From contig JAFYSK010000031.1 in the NCBI GenBank assembly GCA_017559385.1, forward strand, positions 62,001 through 126,000: a stretch of DNA of 64,000 bases, in the 5' to 3' direction. Positions 39,710 through 48,310 of this stretch are shown piece after piece. Origin of the DNA: Paludibacteraceae bacterium. Lineage in GTDB: Bacteria; Bacteroidota; Bacteroidia; Bacteroidales; Paludibacteraceae. The translations under genes were made by a program, and so were the position numbers. The notes beneath the pieces were generated by a model that made no database searches, was not told the DNA's origin, and worked only from the letters and a program-made list of their open reading frames with translations. The stretch's first letter is position 1. Every line of letters begins with the position of its first letter.

Positions 39710-39717
39710 TACCTTTG
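39710..39717 (+). promoter_or_regulatory. Promoter of the ferredoxin gene
   Basis: -7 TACCTTTG with -33 TTTG at 39686-39689 (20 bp spacing). The ~85-base leader is very A/T-rich with repeated AAAACTTTT words. Confidence 0.78.
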
Positions 39718-39809
39718 CAAAAACTTTTAGAGCATCACTTGTTGTTTCTCTAAAACATTTAAAACTTTTGAAACTTATAAAACTTTTTTAACAATAAATT
39801 ATTACAATT

Positions 39810-39977
39810 ATGGCTTACGTTATTTCTGAAGATTGTATCGCTTGTGGTACATGTATTGATGAGTGCCCAATGGGTGCTATTTCTGAAGGTGATATTTATG
39901 TAATTGACGCTGACGCATGTACTGAGTGCGGCACTTGCGCAGATGTTTGCCCAAGCGGCGCTATTTCTCAAGGCTAA
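39810..39977 (+). CDS. 2[4Fe-4S] ferredoxin
   Basis: 55 residues. Two classical cluster motifs, CIACGTCIDECP and CTECGTCADVCP, in the short clostridial-type arrangement, with no extensions. It carries low-potential electrons for enzymes such as pyruvate:ferredoxin oxidoreductase or hydrogenase; the partner is not visible here. It is a single-gene unit with its own promoter and a strong terminator, and probably highly expressed. Confidence 0.95.
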   Translation: MAYVISEDCIACGTCIDECPMGAISEGDIYVIDADACTECGTCADVCPSGAISQG

Positions 39978-40002
39978 TTCAGCGCAACGCATTTTGCATA
40001 AC

Positions 40003-40029
40003 AAAGGCTCCCACACGGGAGCCTTTTTG
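40003..40029 (+). terminator. Terminator of the ferredoxin gene
   Basis: AAAGGCTCCC pairs with GGGAGCCTTT around ACAC, followed by TTG; the convergent lpxB gene may use the reverse strand. Confidence 0.92.
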
Positions 40030-40064
40030 TTTGTTGAATCGTTTAGCTAGCTCTACTAGTACTG

Positions 40065-41168
40065 CTAGTTATCAATTACCGCTTGAGCGGCGCCTTCTGC
40101 AGCAGATTTCTTGCCGAGGATCTGCCAAAGTGCTTTGTATTCCGTTTTCATTTTCGTTCGGTAATCCTCATCCTCCAATAGTTGTTTGAGTTCCCGTTCT
40201 ACATTCTCCTGAGTAAATCTACTAGCCACCAATTCCTGGATCACTTCCTTGTCAGGAATGATATTTACCAAGGTAAAATACTTTATTTTAAACATCAATG
40301 GTTTGAGCAGTTTCTCCAAATATTTGCTTCCAGCCACATGGTATACCGCTGTTTGTGGGCAACCGATGAGGGCTGTCTCCAATGTTGCAGTACCAGAATT
40401 GACTATCGCAGCATGTGCATTATCAAGCAGAGTATATGTATCTCTAGTCAGTTCCTCACCCTGTAAATAAGGAGTATAGAAGGTATCATCTATACCTGGC
40501 GCCGCTGTCACAACTATACGGTATCTCTCGCCTGCCACTCTGCGTGCCGCAGCCAACATTGTAGGCAAACACTTGCTAATTTCGCTTTTGCGTGATCCTG
40601 GTAGTATGGCTATTATTCTATCTCCTTTATGAGTCTCGTCCGTTGCCTCTTGCCTAAACCTACGAATAGCATCTGCCACCGGATTCCCCACATACTGACA
40701 CGTATAACCATGCTTCGCATAGAAGGCTGGTTCAAATGGAAAGATTCCTAGTATCTTGTCACAGTAGCGAGCAATCTGATGTACGCGCCACTCTTTCCAC
40801 GCCCAAATCTTTGGAGGAATATAATAAACGATTTTGGTGTTAGGTAGATGCTCTTTGCAATACTTAGCCATCTTTAAATTAAAAGATGGGTAGTCTATTA
40901 GTATCAAAATATCGGGTTGCTCATGCAATAGGGCTTGTTTTGCCACTCGAAAGTTATGCTTGATTTTGCCTAGGTTCTGCAGAACAGCCACAAAACCCAT
41001 ATATGCCATCTCTCGATAGTCCACATATAGTTGACAACCTTGAGCACGCATCATGTCTCCACCTAAGCCCACAAATTGAGCCTGAGAGTCTTTCTCGCGC
41101 AAAGCTGCTATCAGATTGGCAGCATGTAAATCACCCGATGCTTCTCCCGCTATCAAAAAATACTTCAT
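40065..41168 (-). CDS. lpxB: Lipid-A-disaccharide synthase LpxB
   Basis: About 367 residues from the ATG at 41168 (MKYFLIAGEASGDLHAANLI); a GT-B glycosyltransferase of family 19. FVGLGGDMMRAQG, YYIPPKIWAWKEWR, CDKILGIFPFEPAFY and LPGSRKSEI are conserved blocks. It joins UDP-diacylglucosamine and lipid X in lipid A synthesis. It follows a small membrane-protein gene by one base and surE shortly upstream, a common Bacteroidota arrangement. Confidence 0.95.
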   Translation of the reverse strand: MKYFLIAGEASGDLHAANLIAALREKDSQAQFVGLGGDMMRAQGCQLYVDYREMAYMGFVAVLQNLGKIKHNFRVAKQALLHEQPDILILIDYPSFNLKMAKYCKEHLPNTKIVYYIPPKIWAWKEWRVHQIARYCDKILGIFPFEPAFYAKHGYTCQYVGNPVADAIRRFRQEATDETHKGDRIIAILPGSRKSEISKCLPTMLAAARRVAGERYRIVVTAAPGIDDTFYTPYLQGEELTRDTYTLLDNAHAAIVNSGTATLETALIGCPQTAVYHVAGSKYLEKLLKPLMFKIKYFTLVNIIPDKEVIQELVASRFTQENVERELKQLLEDEDYRTKMKTEYKALWQILGKKSAAEGAAQAVIDN

Positions 41169-41169
41169 A

Positions 41170-41466
41170 CTACACCAACAATCCAAAACAAGCTATTAAA
41201 TATGGCATTGCACCAATCAGTAATCCTTTCGCCACACGCCACATCTCTAGAGTATAAAAAACGAAAATCAAAGCCAAATTTGGGAATATGCCTATCTGTC
41301 CTATTCGTCCTAGAATAGGTCGCATCAGATCCCAATCAAAAGCCTCAAAGGTGTACCATAGATTGAAGCGCTCAATATAGACCCAACCTACTAATGCTGG
41401 CAATACCAAGCCCAGCAGAATACCAATCCAATATTTATCCAATCTCTGCCTCATCACCTGTAACAC
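41170..41466 (-). CDS. Conserved membrane protein between surE and lpxB
   Basis: 98 residues (or 94 from the inner Met) with three likely membrane helices: YWIGILLGLVLPALVGWVYI, FPNLALIFVFYTLEMW and GLLIGAMPYLIACFGLLV. Small proteins of this kind sit between surE and lpxB in many Bacteroidales. The role is unknown. Spacing to surE is 3 bases, to lpxB 1 base, so the three are co-translated. Confidence 0.8.
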   Translation of the reverse strand: MLQVMRQRLDKYWIGILLGLVLPALVGWVYIERFNLWYTFEAFDWDLMRPILGRIGQIGIFPNLALIFVFYTLEMWRVAKGLLIGAMPYLIACFGLLV

Positions 41467-41469
41467 CCC

Positions 41470-42228
41470 CTAAACCAACTCGTTTGCAGTCTGGTCTATG
41501 GTGCAAGGATGCACACTTAGGTAGTGGTTGTTCATCGCCCAATGATCGGTATCTTGCGCCTCGGGTTCTATATTGATAAACTCGCCACCTAGTTTAAAGC
41601 AAGCCTCACCTTTCTCATCTACGGATGGTATCATCTCTTTGGTCCAATAACCGCGACACTGACGCGTCCATTTCACCCCCACGAGTTCTCCTACAGGAGC
41701 ATTCACATTATAGCAAACACCATAAGGTTTCTCTTCCTCCAAAAGGTGCTTAGTTAATTCCAATATATACTTCTCCATATGACTAAAATCCGCCTTAGGA
41801 CTATGGTCATCAATAGAGAAACCTATTGCTGGTATACCATGCTCAGCACCCACAAAGCAGGCGCCCATAGTACCTGAATAGATCACATTGATACCCGCAT
41901 TAGAACCATGATTGATACCACTCACCAGCAGATCAATCTTACTACTATCACCCTCACATACAACATCAATGGCTAGTTTTACGCAGTCGCTAGGCGTACC
42001 ATTTGTCGTATATACAGTTACACGCTTCTGCCACTCCTCAGCGCCCCAGTTAGGGTCATTGAGAGGGCGAAGATAGATGGGTTGAGCCACGGTTATTGCA
42101 TTGCTCATACCGCTGCGTGCGCCATCAGGAGCTACTACAGTCACATGTCCTAGTTCGCTCATTATACGCACGATGGTTAGGATGCCCTTTGCACCCCAAC
42201 CATCGTCATTTGTTACAAATATTTCCAT
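41470..42228 (-). CDS. surE: 5'/3'-nucleotidase SurE
   Basis: 252 residues. N-terminal metal-binding IFVTNDDGWGAKGI, then GARSGMSNAITV, NGTPSDCVKLA and SGINHGSNAG are the SurE motifs. It is a stationary-phase survival phosphatase for nucleoside monophosphates. It is first of the surE-membrane protein-lpxB run, 92 bases after glmM. Confidence 0.95.
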   Translation of the reverse strand: MEIFVTNDDGWGAKGILTIVRIMSELGHVTVVAPDGARSGMSNAITVAQPIYLRPLNDPNWGAEEWQKRVTVYTTNGTPSDCVKLAIDVVCEGDSSKIDLLVSGINHGSNAGINVIYSGTMGACFVGAEHGIPAIGFSIDDHSPKADFSHMEKYILELTKHLLEEEKPYGVCYNVNAPVGELVGVKWTRQCRGYWTKEMIPSVDEKGEACFKLGGEFINIEPEAQDTDHWAMNNHYLSVHPCTIDQTANELV

Positions 42229-42320
42229 ATTGGATATTGCTTAATATTTAGGGTTCTGGATCACTCCTGAACTACTAAATTTCTGAACTACTGAACTCAT
42301 TCTCAGCAGCTAGTTGCGCC

Positions 42321-43703
42321 TTAGCCAACTACTTCCCAAACCACATCAATCACTTTCTTTGCCAACGCATCAGCCTCTTCCATAGTAGCTGCCTCTGAGT
42401 AAACACGGATAATTGGCTCGGTGTTTGATTTACGTAGATGTACCCAACCATCAGCAAAGTCAATCTTCACACCATCTTTATCATTGATACGCTCGCCTGC
42501 ATATTTCTCTTTTACTGCTTCCAACACCTTGTCCACATTGATCTCTGGAGTCAAGTCAATACGGTTCTTAGAGATGCAGTATTCTGGGAAAGTAGCACGC
42601 AATTCGCTTACCTTGCAACCTTTTTGTGCCAAGCTGCTGAGGAACAATGCGATACCTACTAAGGCGTCACGACCATAGTGGCTAGCTGGATAGATCACAC
42701 CACCATTACCCTCGCCACCAATAACAGCGTTAGTACGTTTCATCTCGGTAGTTACATTCACCTCACCTACGGCACTAGCGCTATATGAACCACCATGCTT
42801 AGCAGTCACATCACTCAATGCGCGAGTAGATGACATATTGCTTACGGTATTACCAGGAGTCTTGCTCAGTACATAGTCAGCTACAGATACCAATGTGTAC
42901 TCCTCGCCAAACATATCGCCGTTCTCGCAGATAATAGCCAAACGGTCAACGTCTGGATCCACTACAAAACCTACATCAGCTTTGCCCTCGCGCATGAGGT
43001 CAGAGATCTCGGTGAGGTTTTGTGGCAATGGCTCTGGATTGTGAGCGAAGTGACCAGTTGGCTCGCAGTTGAGCTCAATAATATTCTTCACACCCAATGC
43101 TTTCAAAATAGCAGGGATAGCGAGTCCACCTACAGAGTTTACACAATCAATAGCTACAGTATAGTTCTTAGCCTCAATAGCAGCTTTATCTACGAGTTCA
43201 AGTGCCATCACGTCGCGTACATGATCCTCAAGGTAGTCACGACGAGTGATCTTACCAAGGTCATCTACTTCAGCAAAGTTGAAGTCTTCAGCCTCAGCGA
43301 TAGCCAACACCTCTTTACCCTCTACATCATTAAGGAACTCGCCTTTCTCATTCAAAAGCTTTAATGCATTCCATTGTTTTGGATTGTGACTCGCAGTAAG
43401 GATGATACCACCTGCAGCGTTCAAACCTGTTACAGCGAGCTCTGTGGTTGGAGTAGTGGCCAAACCGATGTTGATCACATCATAGCCCATGCCAACTAGG
43501 GTACCACATACCAATTGATCTACCATCTCGCCACTGAGACGAGCGTCACGACCTACTACAATTGTCTTGTTGTCTGGCAACATAGCCTTACGCTGGGTAG
43601 CATAAGCAGCCACAAAACGAACAACATCCACTGGGCTTAAGCCCTCTGCTACGCGGCCACCGATAGTGCCACGAATGCCTGAAATACTTTTTACAAGTGC
43701 CAT
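42321..43703 (-). CDS. glmM: Phosphoglucosamine mutase
   Basis: 460 residues of the alpha-D-phosphohexomutase family: active serine loop ILTASHNPKQWNALK, metal loop VVDPDVDRLAII, sugar loop GGEGNGGVI and phosphate-binding RKSNTEPIIRVYSE. The start MALVKSISGIRGTIGG is family-typical. It interconverts glucosamine-6-P and -1-P for UDP-GlcNAc; phosphomannomutase activity cannot be excluded from sequence. It is third in an operon after two lipoprotein genes (5-base gap). Confidence 0.9.
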   Translation of the reverse strand: MALVKSISGIRGTIGGRVAEGLSPVDVVRFVAAYATQRKAMLPDNKTIVVGRDARLSGEMVDQLVCGTLVGMGYDVINIGLATTPTTELAVTGLNAAGGIILTASHNPKQWNALKLLNEKGEFLNDVEGKEVLAIAEAEDFNFAEVDDLGKITRRDYLEDHVRDVMALELVDKAAIEAKNYTVAIDCVNSVGGLAIPAILKALGVKNIIELNCEPTGHFAHNPEPLPQNLTEISDLMREGKADVGFVVDPDVDRLAIICENGDMFGEEYTLVSVADYVLSKTPGNTVSNMSSTRALSDVTAKHGGSYSASAVGEVNVTTEMKRTNAVIGGEGNGGVIYPASHYGRDALVGIALFLSSLAQKGCKVSELRATFPEYCISKNRIDLTPEINVDKVLEAVKEKYAGERINDKDGVKIDFADGWVHLRKSNTEPIIRVYSEAATMEEADALAKKVIDVVWEVVG

Positions 43704-43708
43704 TTTTC

Positions 43709-44284
43709 TTAGTATCTTTTGATTTTTATTTTAAGATCATATCCATACGGAGTCACGCTACTATTCTCCTCACTAAAACCCATCTTACTCGGACAAATGA
43801 TTTTACATTGCGCATCATTGTACTTCATATATTTGACTGCTACTTGCCAGCCTGTACAAGCGGATTCCGATTGCTCCATATATTTAAACTTGATTGGATC
43901 AGGACTATCCATAGTGCTCCAATAGAACAGTGTATCAGGGTATTCTGTTAAGGTATAGCGTTTAAATCGTAGCAATACTTCTTCACCTGTCTCGACATCG
44001 GCGTACTCACGGCAAATGCTATCGCCAGGATGCACAAAGGTAGTATCACCTAGTTCCACTACATGAAAATAAAAATTATCATAGTCTGGTACACGGTAAT
44101 AGACATTGTCACCCCATGCATCATCTGCCGGAAGAGTATCTACCACTACTATACCACTACGACTAATATAATTCTCTATCAGTTCGCGTTCTCTTTTCAG
44201 TTGCTCTGAATAGATATTATTGTTTCTACAGCCATATGCTGCCAGCAACAACAAGCCCATCAATATTATCTGTATCTTTCTCAT
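43709..44284 (-). CDS. DUF4827 lipoprotein
   Basis: 191 residues from the Met at 44284 with lipobox LAAYGC. It is related to DUF4827 proteins, a Bacteroidota group with an FKBP-like beta-rich fold (REYADVETGEEVLLRFKRYTL; YWSTMDSPDP; SACTGWQVAVKYM). No catalytic residues can be claimed. It sits between the FKBP-type lipoprotein gene and glmM with tight spacing. Confidence 0.8.
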   Translation of the reverse strand: MRKIQIILMGLLLLAAYGCRNNNIYSEQLKRERELIENYISRSGIVVVDTLPADDAWGDNVYYRVPDYDNFYFHVVELGDTTFVHPGDSICREYADVETGEEVLLRFKRYTLTEYPDTLFYWSTMDSPDPIKFKYMEQSESACTGWQVAVKYMKYNDAQCKIICPSKMGFSEENSSVTPYGYDLKIKIKRY

Positions 44285-44307
44285 ATATCTTATTTTTCCT
44301 TCGTCTA

Positions 44308-44829
44308 TCATCTCTCCACGTTCACCACGATCTTGAGGTTGGCATATGGTTTCACTAGTTCAGTTCCTTCAACCCCGTAGGCCGTGTACCATGGTGCCAC
44401 TACCACCATCTGTTCGCCTTCTCTCATCATTTTTAGCACTTGGTTGATAGCTAATGGCAAATCGCCGCTATCCACCTTCGTTTGCCGTTTTACGTCAGCT
44501 AGCAAGTCACCATTTAGTTCACTCACTTCCAAATGCAACATAACATTTTGCCCCGCCTTCAAACTATCACCAATGCTAGCAATAGATTTGGCATACCAGT
44601 ATCCGTATTCATCTTGTGCATATGCTATAGCACTATCTTTCTGCACAAACTCGAGACATTGTCTATCCGCAGCAGCAGTCATTTGGTTGTTAAACTCCAT
44701 CTGCATCAGCATCAACGAGTCCACTTTCTCTTCGCCCAAATGTCGCACTTGCTGGGGTGCGGGTTTGCATCCTACCAGCAGCACCACCCCAAATATGATT
44801 AATATCTTAGCAAACGCTTCTTGAGCCAT
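44308..44829 (-). CDS. FKBP-like lipoprotein
   Basis: 173 residues from the Met at 44829 (MAQEAFAKILIIFGVV; lipobox LLVGC). The longer open frame extends through the promoter and is rejected. The C-terminal half has FKBP features: LPLAINQVLKMMREGEQMVVVAPWYTAYG and a final strand. It is a likely periplasmic peptidyl-prolyl isomerase or a binding-only relative. It is first gene of the unit with DUF4827 and glmM. Confidence 0.78.
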   Translation of the reverse strand: MAQEAFAKILIIFGVVLLVGCKPAPQQVRHLGEEKVDSLMLMQMEFNNQMTAAADRQCLEFVQKDSAIAYAQDEYGYWYAKSIASIGDSLKAGQNVMLHLEVSELNGDLLADVKRQTKVDSGDLPLAINQVLKMMREGEQMVVVAPWYTAYGVEGTELVKPYANLKIVVNVER

Positions 44830-44854
44830 AATACACACTATACCAAATTCCGTG

Positions 44855-44862
44855 CAAAGGTA
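44855..44862 (-). promoter_or_regulatory. Promoter of the FKBP-DUF4827-glmM operon
   Basis: Minus strand -7 TACCTTTG; -33 TTTG at 44883-44886, spacing exactly 20 bp. Confidence 0.78.
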
Positions 44863-45011
44863 ATGTTTTTTTTTGAAATATGCAAATAAATGTAGTATTT
44901 TGTAAAACAAAATCCAACAATCGTATGCCCATACTTCTAGGCACTGGCGCAATAGGCGTGTTAAGGTAATCGTAGAGAACAGAAGCGATTGGCACTATGG
45001 AAATATGGTTG

Positions 45012-45290
45012 CTATTTATTATATCTTAACTTGATAAGATAAATATCCCAATAACTTTTTGGTGCATCAGGATAGAACTGTGGAATCAGCACCTTGATGC
45101 GGATGCGATTTTTGCGAATATCGGCATAGGTGGGATAACCCAACAAATCGTTGCCGTGAATGAGTTCAGATAGCAGTTGCTTTTTCTCCTGCTCGGAGTG
45201 CGCTGTTAGATAATAGTAACGACGCTTATAATGTCTTTCTGTTAGATAATAATAGTTACGTTTGTAACGTCTTTCGTTTGTCTGTTGCAT
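45012..45290 (-). CDS. Hypothetical protein with duplicated Tyr-rich N-terminus
   Basis: 92 residues, not recognised. The N-terminus holds two copies of a 12-residue unit (RYKRNYYYLTER / HYKRRYYYLTAH), caused by a 36-bp tandem duplication at 45204-45275. The rest (TAHSEQEKKQLLSEL onward, DIRKNRIRIKVLIPQFYPDAPKSYW) looks like a small alpha/beta domain. It is the last gene of the accessory island in the direction of transcription. Confidence 0.55.
   Translation of the reverse strand: MQQTNERRYKRNYYYLTERHYKRRYYYLTAHSEQEKKQLLSELIHGNDLLGYPTYADIRKNRIRIKVLIPQFYPDAPKSYWDIYLIKLRYNK
45204..45275. repeat. 36-bp tandem duplication inside a coding region
   Basis: Units 45204-45239 and 45240-45275 both begin TGTTAGATAATA and end GTCTTTC; they differ at several internal bases but keep frame, so the duplication is not very recent. 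Confidence 0.85.
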
Positions 45291-45360
45291 AGTATATATA
45301 TTATGTTTTAATTGTAGTTATACATTGATTATTGAATTCCTGGGTTATTTCACCTAGGTA

Positions 45361-45573
45361 TTATTGAGATGTAGTGTCGTCAATAGGTATATACCTGACA
45401 ATCGTCGTTTTGGCATCTACTTTGATTAGTTCTCGGCGGAGTTTGCCTTCGGTGATGAGGCGTTGTTTTTCTTGATGGTAACGCTCCGCAGCAGCTTTGG
45501 CACTCTCGTGCATGCTTATTTGTTCTTCATGCTTGATAACTCGTTTTCTTATCTTTAATTGGCGTATAGGCAT
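45361..45573 (-). CDS. Small basic hypothetical protein
   Basis: 70 residues, rich in Lys, Arg and Glu, probably mostly helical (KAAAERYHQEKQRLITEGKLRRELI) with a short C-terminal strand (TTIVRYIPID). No family is recognised. It is separated by 39 bases from the upstream membrane-protein gene on the same strand. A non-coding origin is possible given its size. Confidence 0.5.
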   Translation of the reverse strand: MPIRQLKIRKRVIKHEEQISMHESAKAAAERYHQEKQRLITEGKLRRELIKVDAKTTIVRYIPIDDTTSQ

Positions 45574-45612
45574 AGTGGTAATCTCTATTTTTGTAATGAA
45601 CTCTTTAAATAA

Positions 45613-46497
45613 TTATCTCTTAATATAGACTCGGCTGTGATGTTCGAACAGATCGATAAGCAAACTTATGCCAAACCACATGCCAAAGAAAATCAGTGTC
45701 GCCAGCTGCCAACTAAAGCCAAACTGTGGTTCTACTTGATACTGATTATTATGGAGGAAAATACCAACTGGTATGCTGACCACAAACGAGATAATGAATA
45801 TCCATAGCAGTCGGAGCGAGAATTTCGTTTTCTTGGGACCAAAGCACTCATCTTTTATTTCCTTCATCGAACGCACCTTCAAAATGGGTGCATTGACTAG
45901 CGCTTCTATCTGAGCTTCGGTCATTGGTGGTCTTTTGGCTGCCTCCGCAGCTTCTCGTTGTGGATTATACAATTCAAGCGAAGAAGCCACATCTGCCAAA
46001 TAATGCTGCTTAGTCCAGAGCTTGGATTGTATATCCTTGATAGGCAGATGAGGAAGCATATCAAAGAACTCATCCGCATGGTAGTGCGTAATGATTGTTG
46101 GGCAATAGCGCTCGCCTACTGTTCTGCCAACGGGTGAAGGGAATATTTTTTCGAGGAAAGTATCCTCAAAAAGATCATACTTATATTTGCTGATACGCTC
46201 TTCAAGTTCGAATAGCAACTCTCCGTCTTCGATAAACACTCGTGTCCATTCGTATGTATGTCGGTAACCACCCAGGAATGGCCAAAACAGCAGGTGCCAA
46301 CCCTCTGGGCGATCGTATCTACAGCCGAAATAGCCAGGAAACAGAGTTGTACTAAATTCGGTGATGCCTTTGCGCTGCATGGTAAAAATGATATACTCTA
46401 TTAGGCGGTCCTCACTCCATGTCTTTAGTTCCTTCAGCTCATAATGTGGGCGTTTGCCAAATGTGTGATTGGTATTTTTGATTGTTGTTTTTGACAT
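45613..46497 (-). CDS. Hypothetical protein with two C-terminal membrane helices
   Basis: 294 residues. The soluble N-terminal ~215 residues contain YELKELKTWSEDRLIEYIIF and PGYFGCRYDRPEGWHLLFW and end in a helical QREAAEAAKRPPMTEAQ region. Two membrane helices follow (LRLLWIFIISFVVSIPVGIF and WQLATLIFFGMWFGISLLID), leaving both termini on the same side. No known domain is recognised. It lies in the accessory island behind the Sel1-like gene. Confidence 0.6.
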   Translation of the reverse strand: MSKTTIKNTNHTFGKRPHYELKELKTWSEDRLIEYIIFTMQRKGITEFSTTLFPGYFGCRYDRPEGWHLLFWPFLGGYRHTYEWTRVFIEDGELLFELEERISKYKYDLFEDTFLEKIFPSPVGRTVGERYCPTIITHYHADEFFDMLPHLPIKDIQSKLWTKQHYLADVASSLELYNPQREAAEAAKRPPMTEAQIEALVNAPILKVRSMKEIKDECFGPKKTKFSLRLLWIFIISFVVSIPVGIFLHNNQYQVEPQFGFSWQLATLIFFGMWFGISLLIDLFEHHSRVYIKR

Positions 46498-46522
46498 AAT
46501 TGTTCTATTTTTAGGTCGTTAT

Positions 46523-47176
46523 TTACCCTTCGATTATCTCTACACAGACACTGCTAAAGCATTGGCTGATGGCATATTTCATGGCTTCGGTTTTTCTCAC
46601 TTCAGCTTGGATGTATAGGGTTTTCTCATCCATATAGGTCATACTCAGTATATTGCCTCTATATTCGTAGGCATCCGATCCTACCAACACTTTCATCAGT
46701 CCTTGTACATTCACTTCGCCATTTGGCGTTCCGTAGAACTTAGCCAAGGAATGGATTATCTGCTCAATGGCTTTGAGGTCATCTGCGTTGCCCGATAGCT
46801 GGTAGGTCACGATGGCTGGTTCTGACTCTGGCATCATGTCCTCTTCTGAAAGGCCATCCATTGGGTTATAACCTAACATATCGTAGTACGATTGTGCACG
46901 CGCTTTGTCAATATAGATGCCATATTGCTCGTTGCCCAGTTCATAGAGCATGCTCAGGTGCTCTGCAGCAGAGATATTGTCGTTTGATAGTTCTTGCAAT
47001 AGCATTTCTACATCTCCGAATCGGTATGCCGTTCCTATTTTGTCGCGGCGGTACATTTCTTGGATGATGGGTTGATCGGCAGGATTGTCTTTGGAAGCAT
47101 ATATACTGCGTAGTATAAATTCTTCAACTTCCATGTTTTGCAGATCAGTGGCTGAAAGGGGACGATTCGTTTTCAT
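46523..47176 (-). CDS. Sel1-like repeat hypothetical protein
   Basis: 217 residues. It starts with a helical segment ending PIIQEMYRRDKIG, related to segments ending ELAHRG and ELARR in two other island proteins. A Sel1/TPR-like stretch follows (AAEHLSMLYELGNEQYGIYI, then DKARAQSYYDML). The C-terminal ~100 residues form a separate alpha/beta domain (IVTYQLSGNADDLKAIEQII; MTYMDEKTLYIQAEV). No enzyme motif is visible. It follows the Cse60-like gene by 11 bases. Confidence 0.6.
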   Translation of the reverse strand: MKTNRPLSATDLQNMEVEEFILRSIYASKDNPADQPIIQEMYRRDKIGTAYRFGDVEMLLQELSNDNISAAEHLSMLYELGNEQYGIYIDKARAQSYYDMLGYNPMDGLSEEDMMPESEPAIVTYQLSGNADDLKAIEQIIHSLAKFYGTPNGEVNVQGLMKVLVGSDAYEYRGNILSMTYMDEKTLYIQAEVRKTEAMKYAISQCFSSVCVEIIEG

Positions 47177-47187
47177 AGTCGGATGGA

Positions 47188-47391
47188 TTATTGGATTGGT
47201 TTTTCGGTTTCATATACGAGCATAGCAGTCCAGTTTTTCCAAACGCTATTGTGTGGGTTGGGGCTTTCTGCTGTATATCGGATATCTACCACTTTGATAT
47301 CCTGGCTGTGCTGTTGCAAGAACTCGTTTACTTGTTTTTCAAAAGCCTCGAGATAAGGTGTTTTCTCTTGAAATAATTTTACTTGTACCAT
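47188..47391 (-). CDS. Cse60-like small protein
   Basis: 67 residues: VQVKLFQEKTPYLEAFEKQV, NEFLQQHSQDIKVVDIRYTA and NWTAMLVYETEK closely follow the pattern of the Cse60 family (sporulation protein Cse60 / DUF2758), an alpha/beta protein of unknown activity found also outside spore formers. It is the first gene of the 47.4-45.0 kb transcription unit, directly behind the element shared with the 57-kb unit. Confidence 0.65.
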   Translation of the reverse strand: MVQVKLFQEKTPYLEAFEKQVNEFLQQHSQDIKVVDIRYTAESPNPHNSVWKNWTAMLVYETEKPIQ

Positions 47392-47445
47392 AATGTGTAA
47401 ATTTTATTGTTAAACATTTAATTATTGCTTTGTTGCAATTTACAC

Positions 47446-47493
47446 ATATAATATAGTTCAAAACTAAAAAATTTCAAAAATGAATGCACATAT
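47446..47493 (-). promoter_or_regulatory. Island control element, copy 1
   Basis: About 48 bp almost identical to 57161-57209 (one indel, few substitutions), lying 55 bases upstream of the Cse60-like start. On the minus strand it contains ATTTTTGAAATTTTT and GAACTATATTAT; TAGTTTTG in this copy could act as a -7 element. A shared promoter or regulator site is inferred. Confidence 0.6.
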
Positions 47494-47569
47494 ATTTATT
47501 TTGCAAAGTTGAGTTTGCAAAATAACACTCTATAATAAAGTGCTTTCTTACACCAAGATCACATTTTTA

Positions 47570-48280
47570 CTATTTGATAAATACCTCTTTGTGCGCTATT
47601 CGGCATTGACGTTCGCTTATTCCCGATGGCGCAGGATTGGCATAGCAGCCAGCAAATGAGGACAATATCTTGTAGAATTGTATAAAATTCCTAGATTGGG
47701 TAAACTCTGGAGGTTCGCCCCCTAACATATGATTATACAATTTCGCAAAGTAGGAAGTGACAAGTCGTCCGTCAATGATATCCTCTAAGCAACTCTTATG
47801 TATTAAATTGCCGTTCTGATCGATCGCTTGTAATTGTTGGTGAGGAGCTTTATACAAAAACTCCCTTTGGTGGAATTGTTTTGCCAATTCTATCCCAAAA
47901 TCTAGTAGGTGCTTCAAAGTTTCTGCTGTACCCGGCCGTTTGATTTGGCATCCAGTTTTCCAATCATGTCCATGATTATAATTGAAGATAACAATCGCCT
48001 TGACATACACATGTTCTTCGTGGTAAATATCTGCATCTTTGATAAAACGAGCATATACGGGCATGTAGGAATACTTTGTTTGTCGAATATTATCAATCAT
48101 TGTACGAATGTGGGGAATCGCATCTGCATCATTCATACTGCTGCAGGGGCTAATGATGATATAGCCATGTTGTGCATATTCGCCAAACACTAAAGCTTGG
48201 CGCCCATCACGCATGCTGACCAAATTATCATTGTTGAATATCCCTGAGATGTAATCATCCAAAAAGTTTTTCTTAGTCAT
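47570..48280 (-). CDS. Hypothetical protein, 236 residues
   Basis: A soluble protein of unrecognised family. The N-terminal half looks alpha/beta (RQALVFGEYAQHGYIIISPC; HIRTMIDNIRQTKYSYMPVY; VYVKAIVIFNYN) and the C-terminal half helical (ETLKHLLDFGIELAKQFHQ, then EFTQSRNFIQFYKILSSFAG). There is no signal peptide or membrane segment. It is the last gene before the copy-1 control element and 30 bases after the next gene upstream. Confidence 0.6.
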   Translation of the reverse strand: MTKKNFLDDYISGIFNNDNLVSMRDGRQALVFGEYAQHGYIIISPCSSMNDADAIPHIRTMIDNIRQTKYSYMPVYARFIKDADIYHEEHVYVKAIVIFNYNHGHDWKTGCQIKRPGTAETLKHLLDFGIELAKQFHQREFLYKAPHQQLQAIDQNGNLIHKSCLEDIIDGRLVTSYFAKLYNHMLGGEPPEFTQSRNFIQFYKILSSFAGCYANPAPSGISERQCRIAHKEVFIK

Positions 48281-48310
48281 TACAATATAATAAGTGAGTT
48301 ATGGAGTATC

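Noticed and set aside
44830..44952. 41-residue N-terminal extension of the FKBP-like lipoprotein
   Set aside because: It covers the consensus promoter and would bury the signal peptide.
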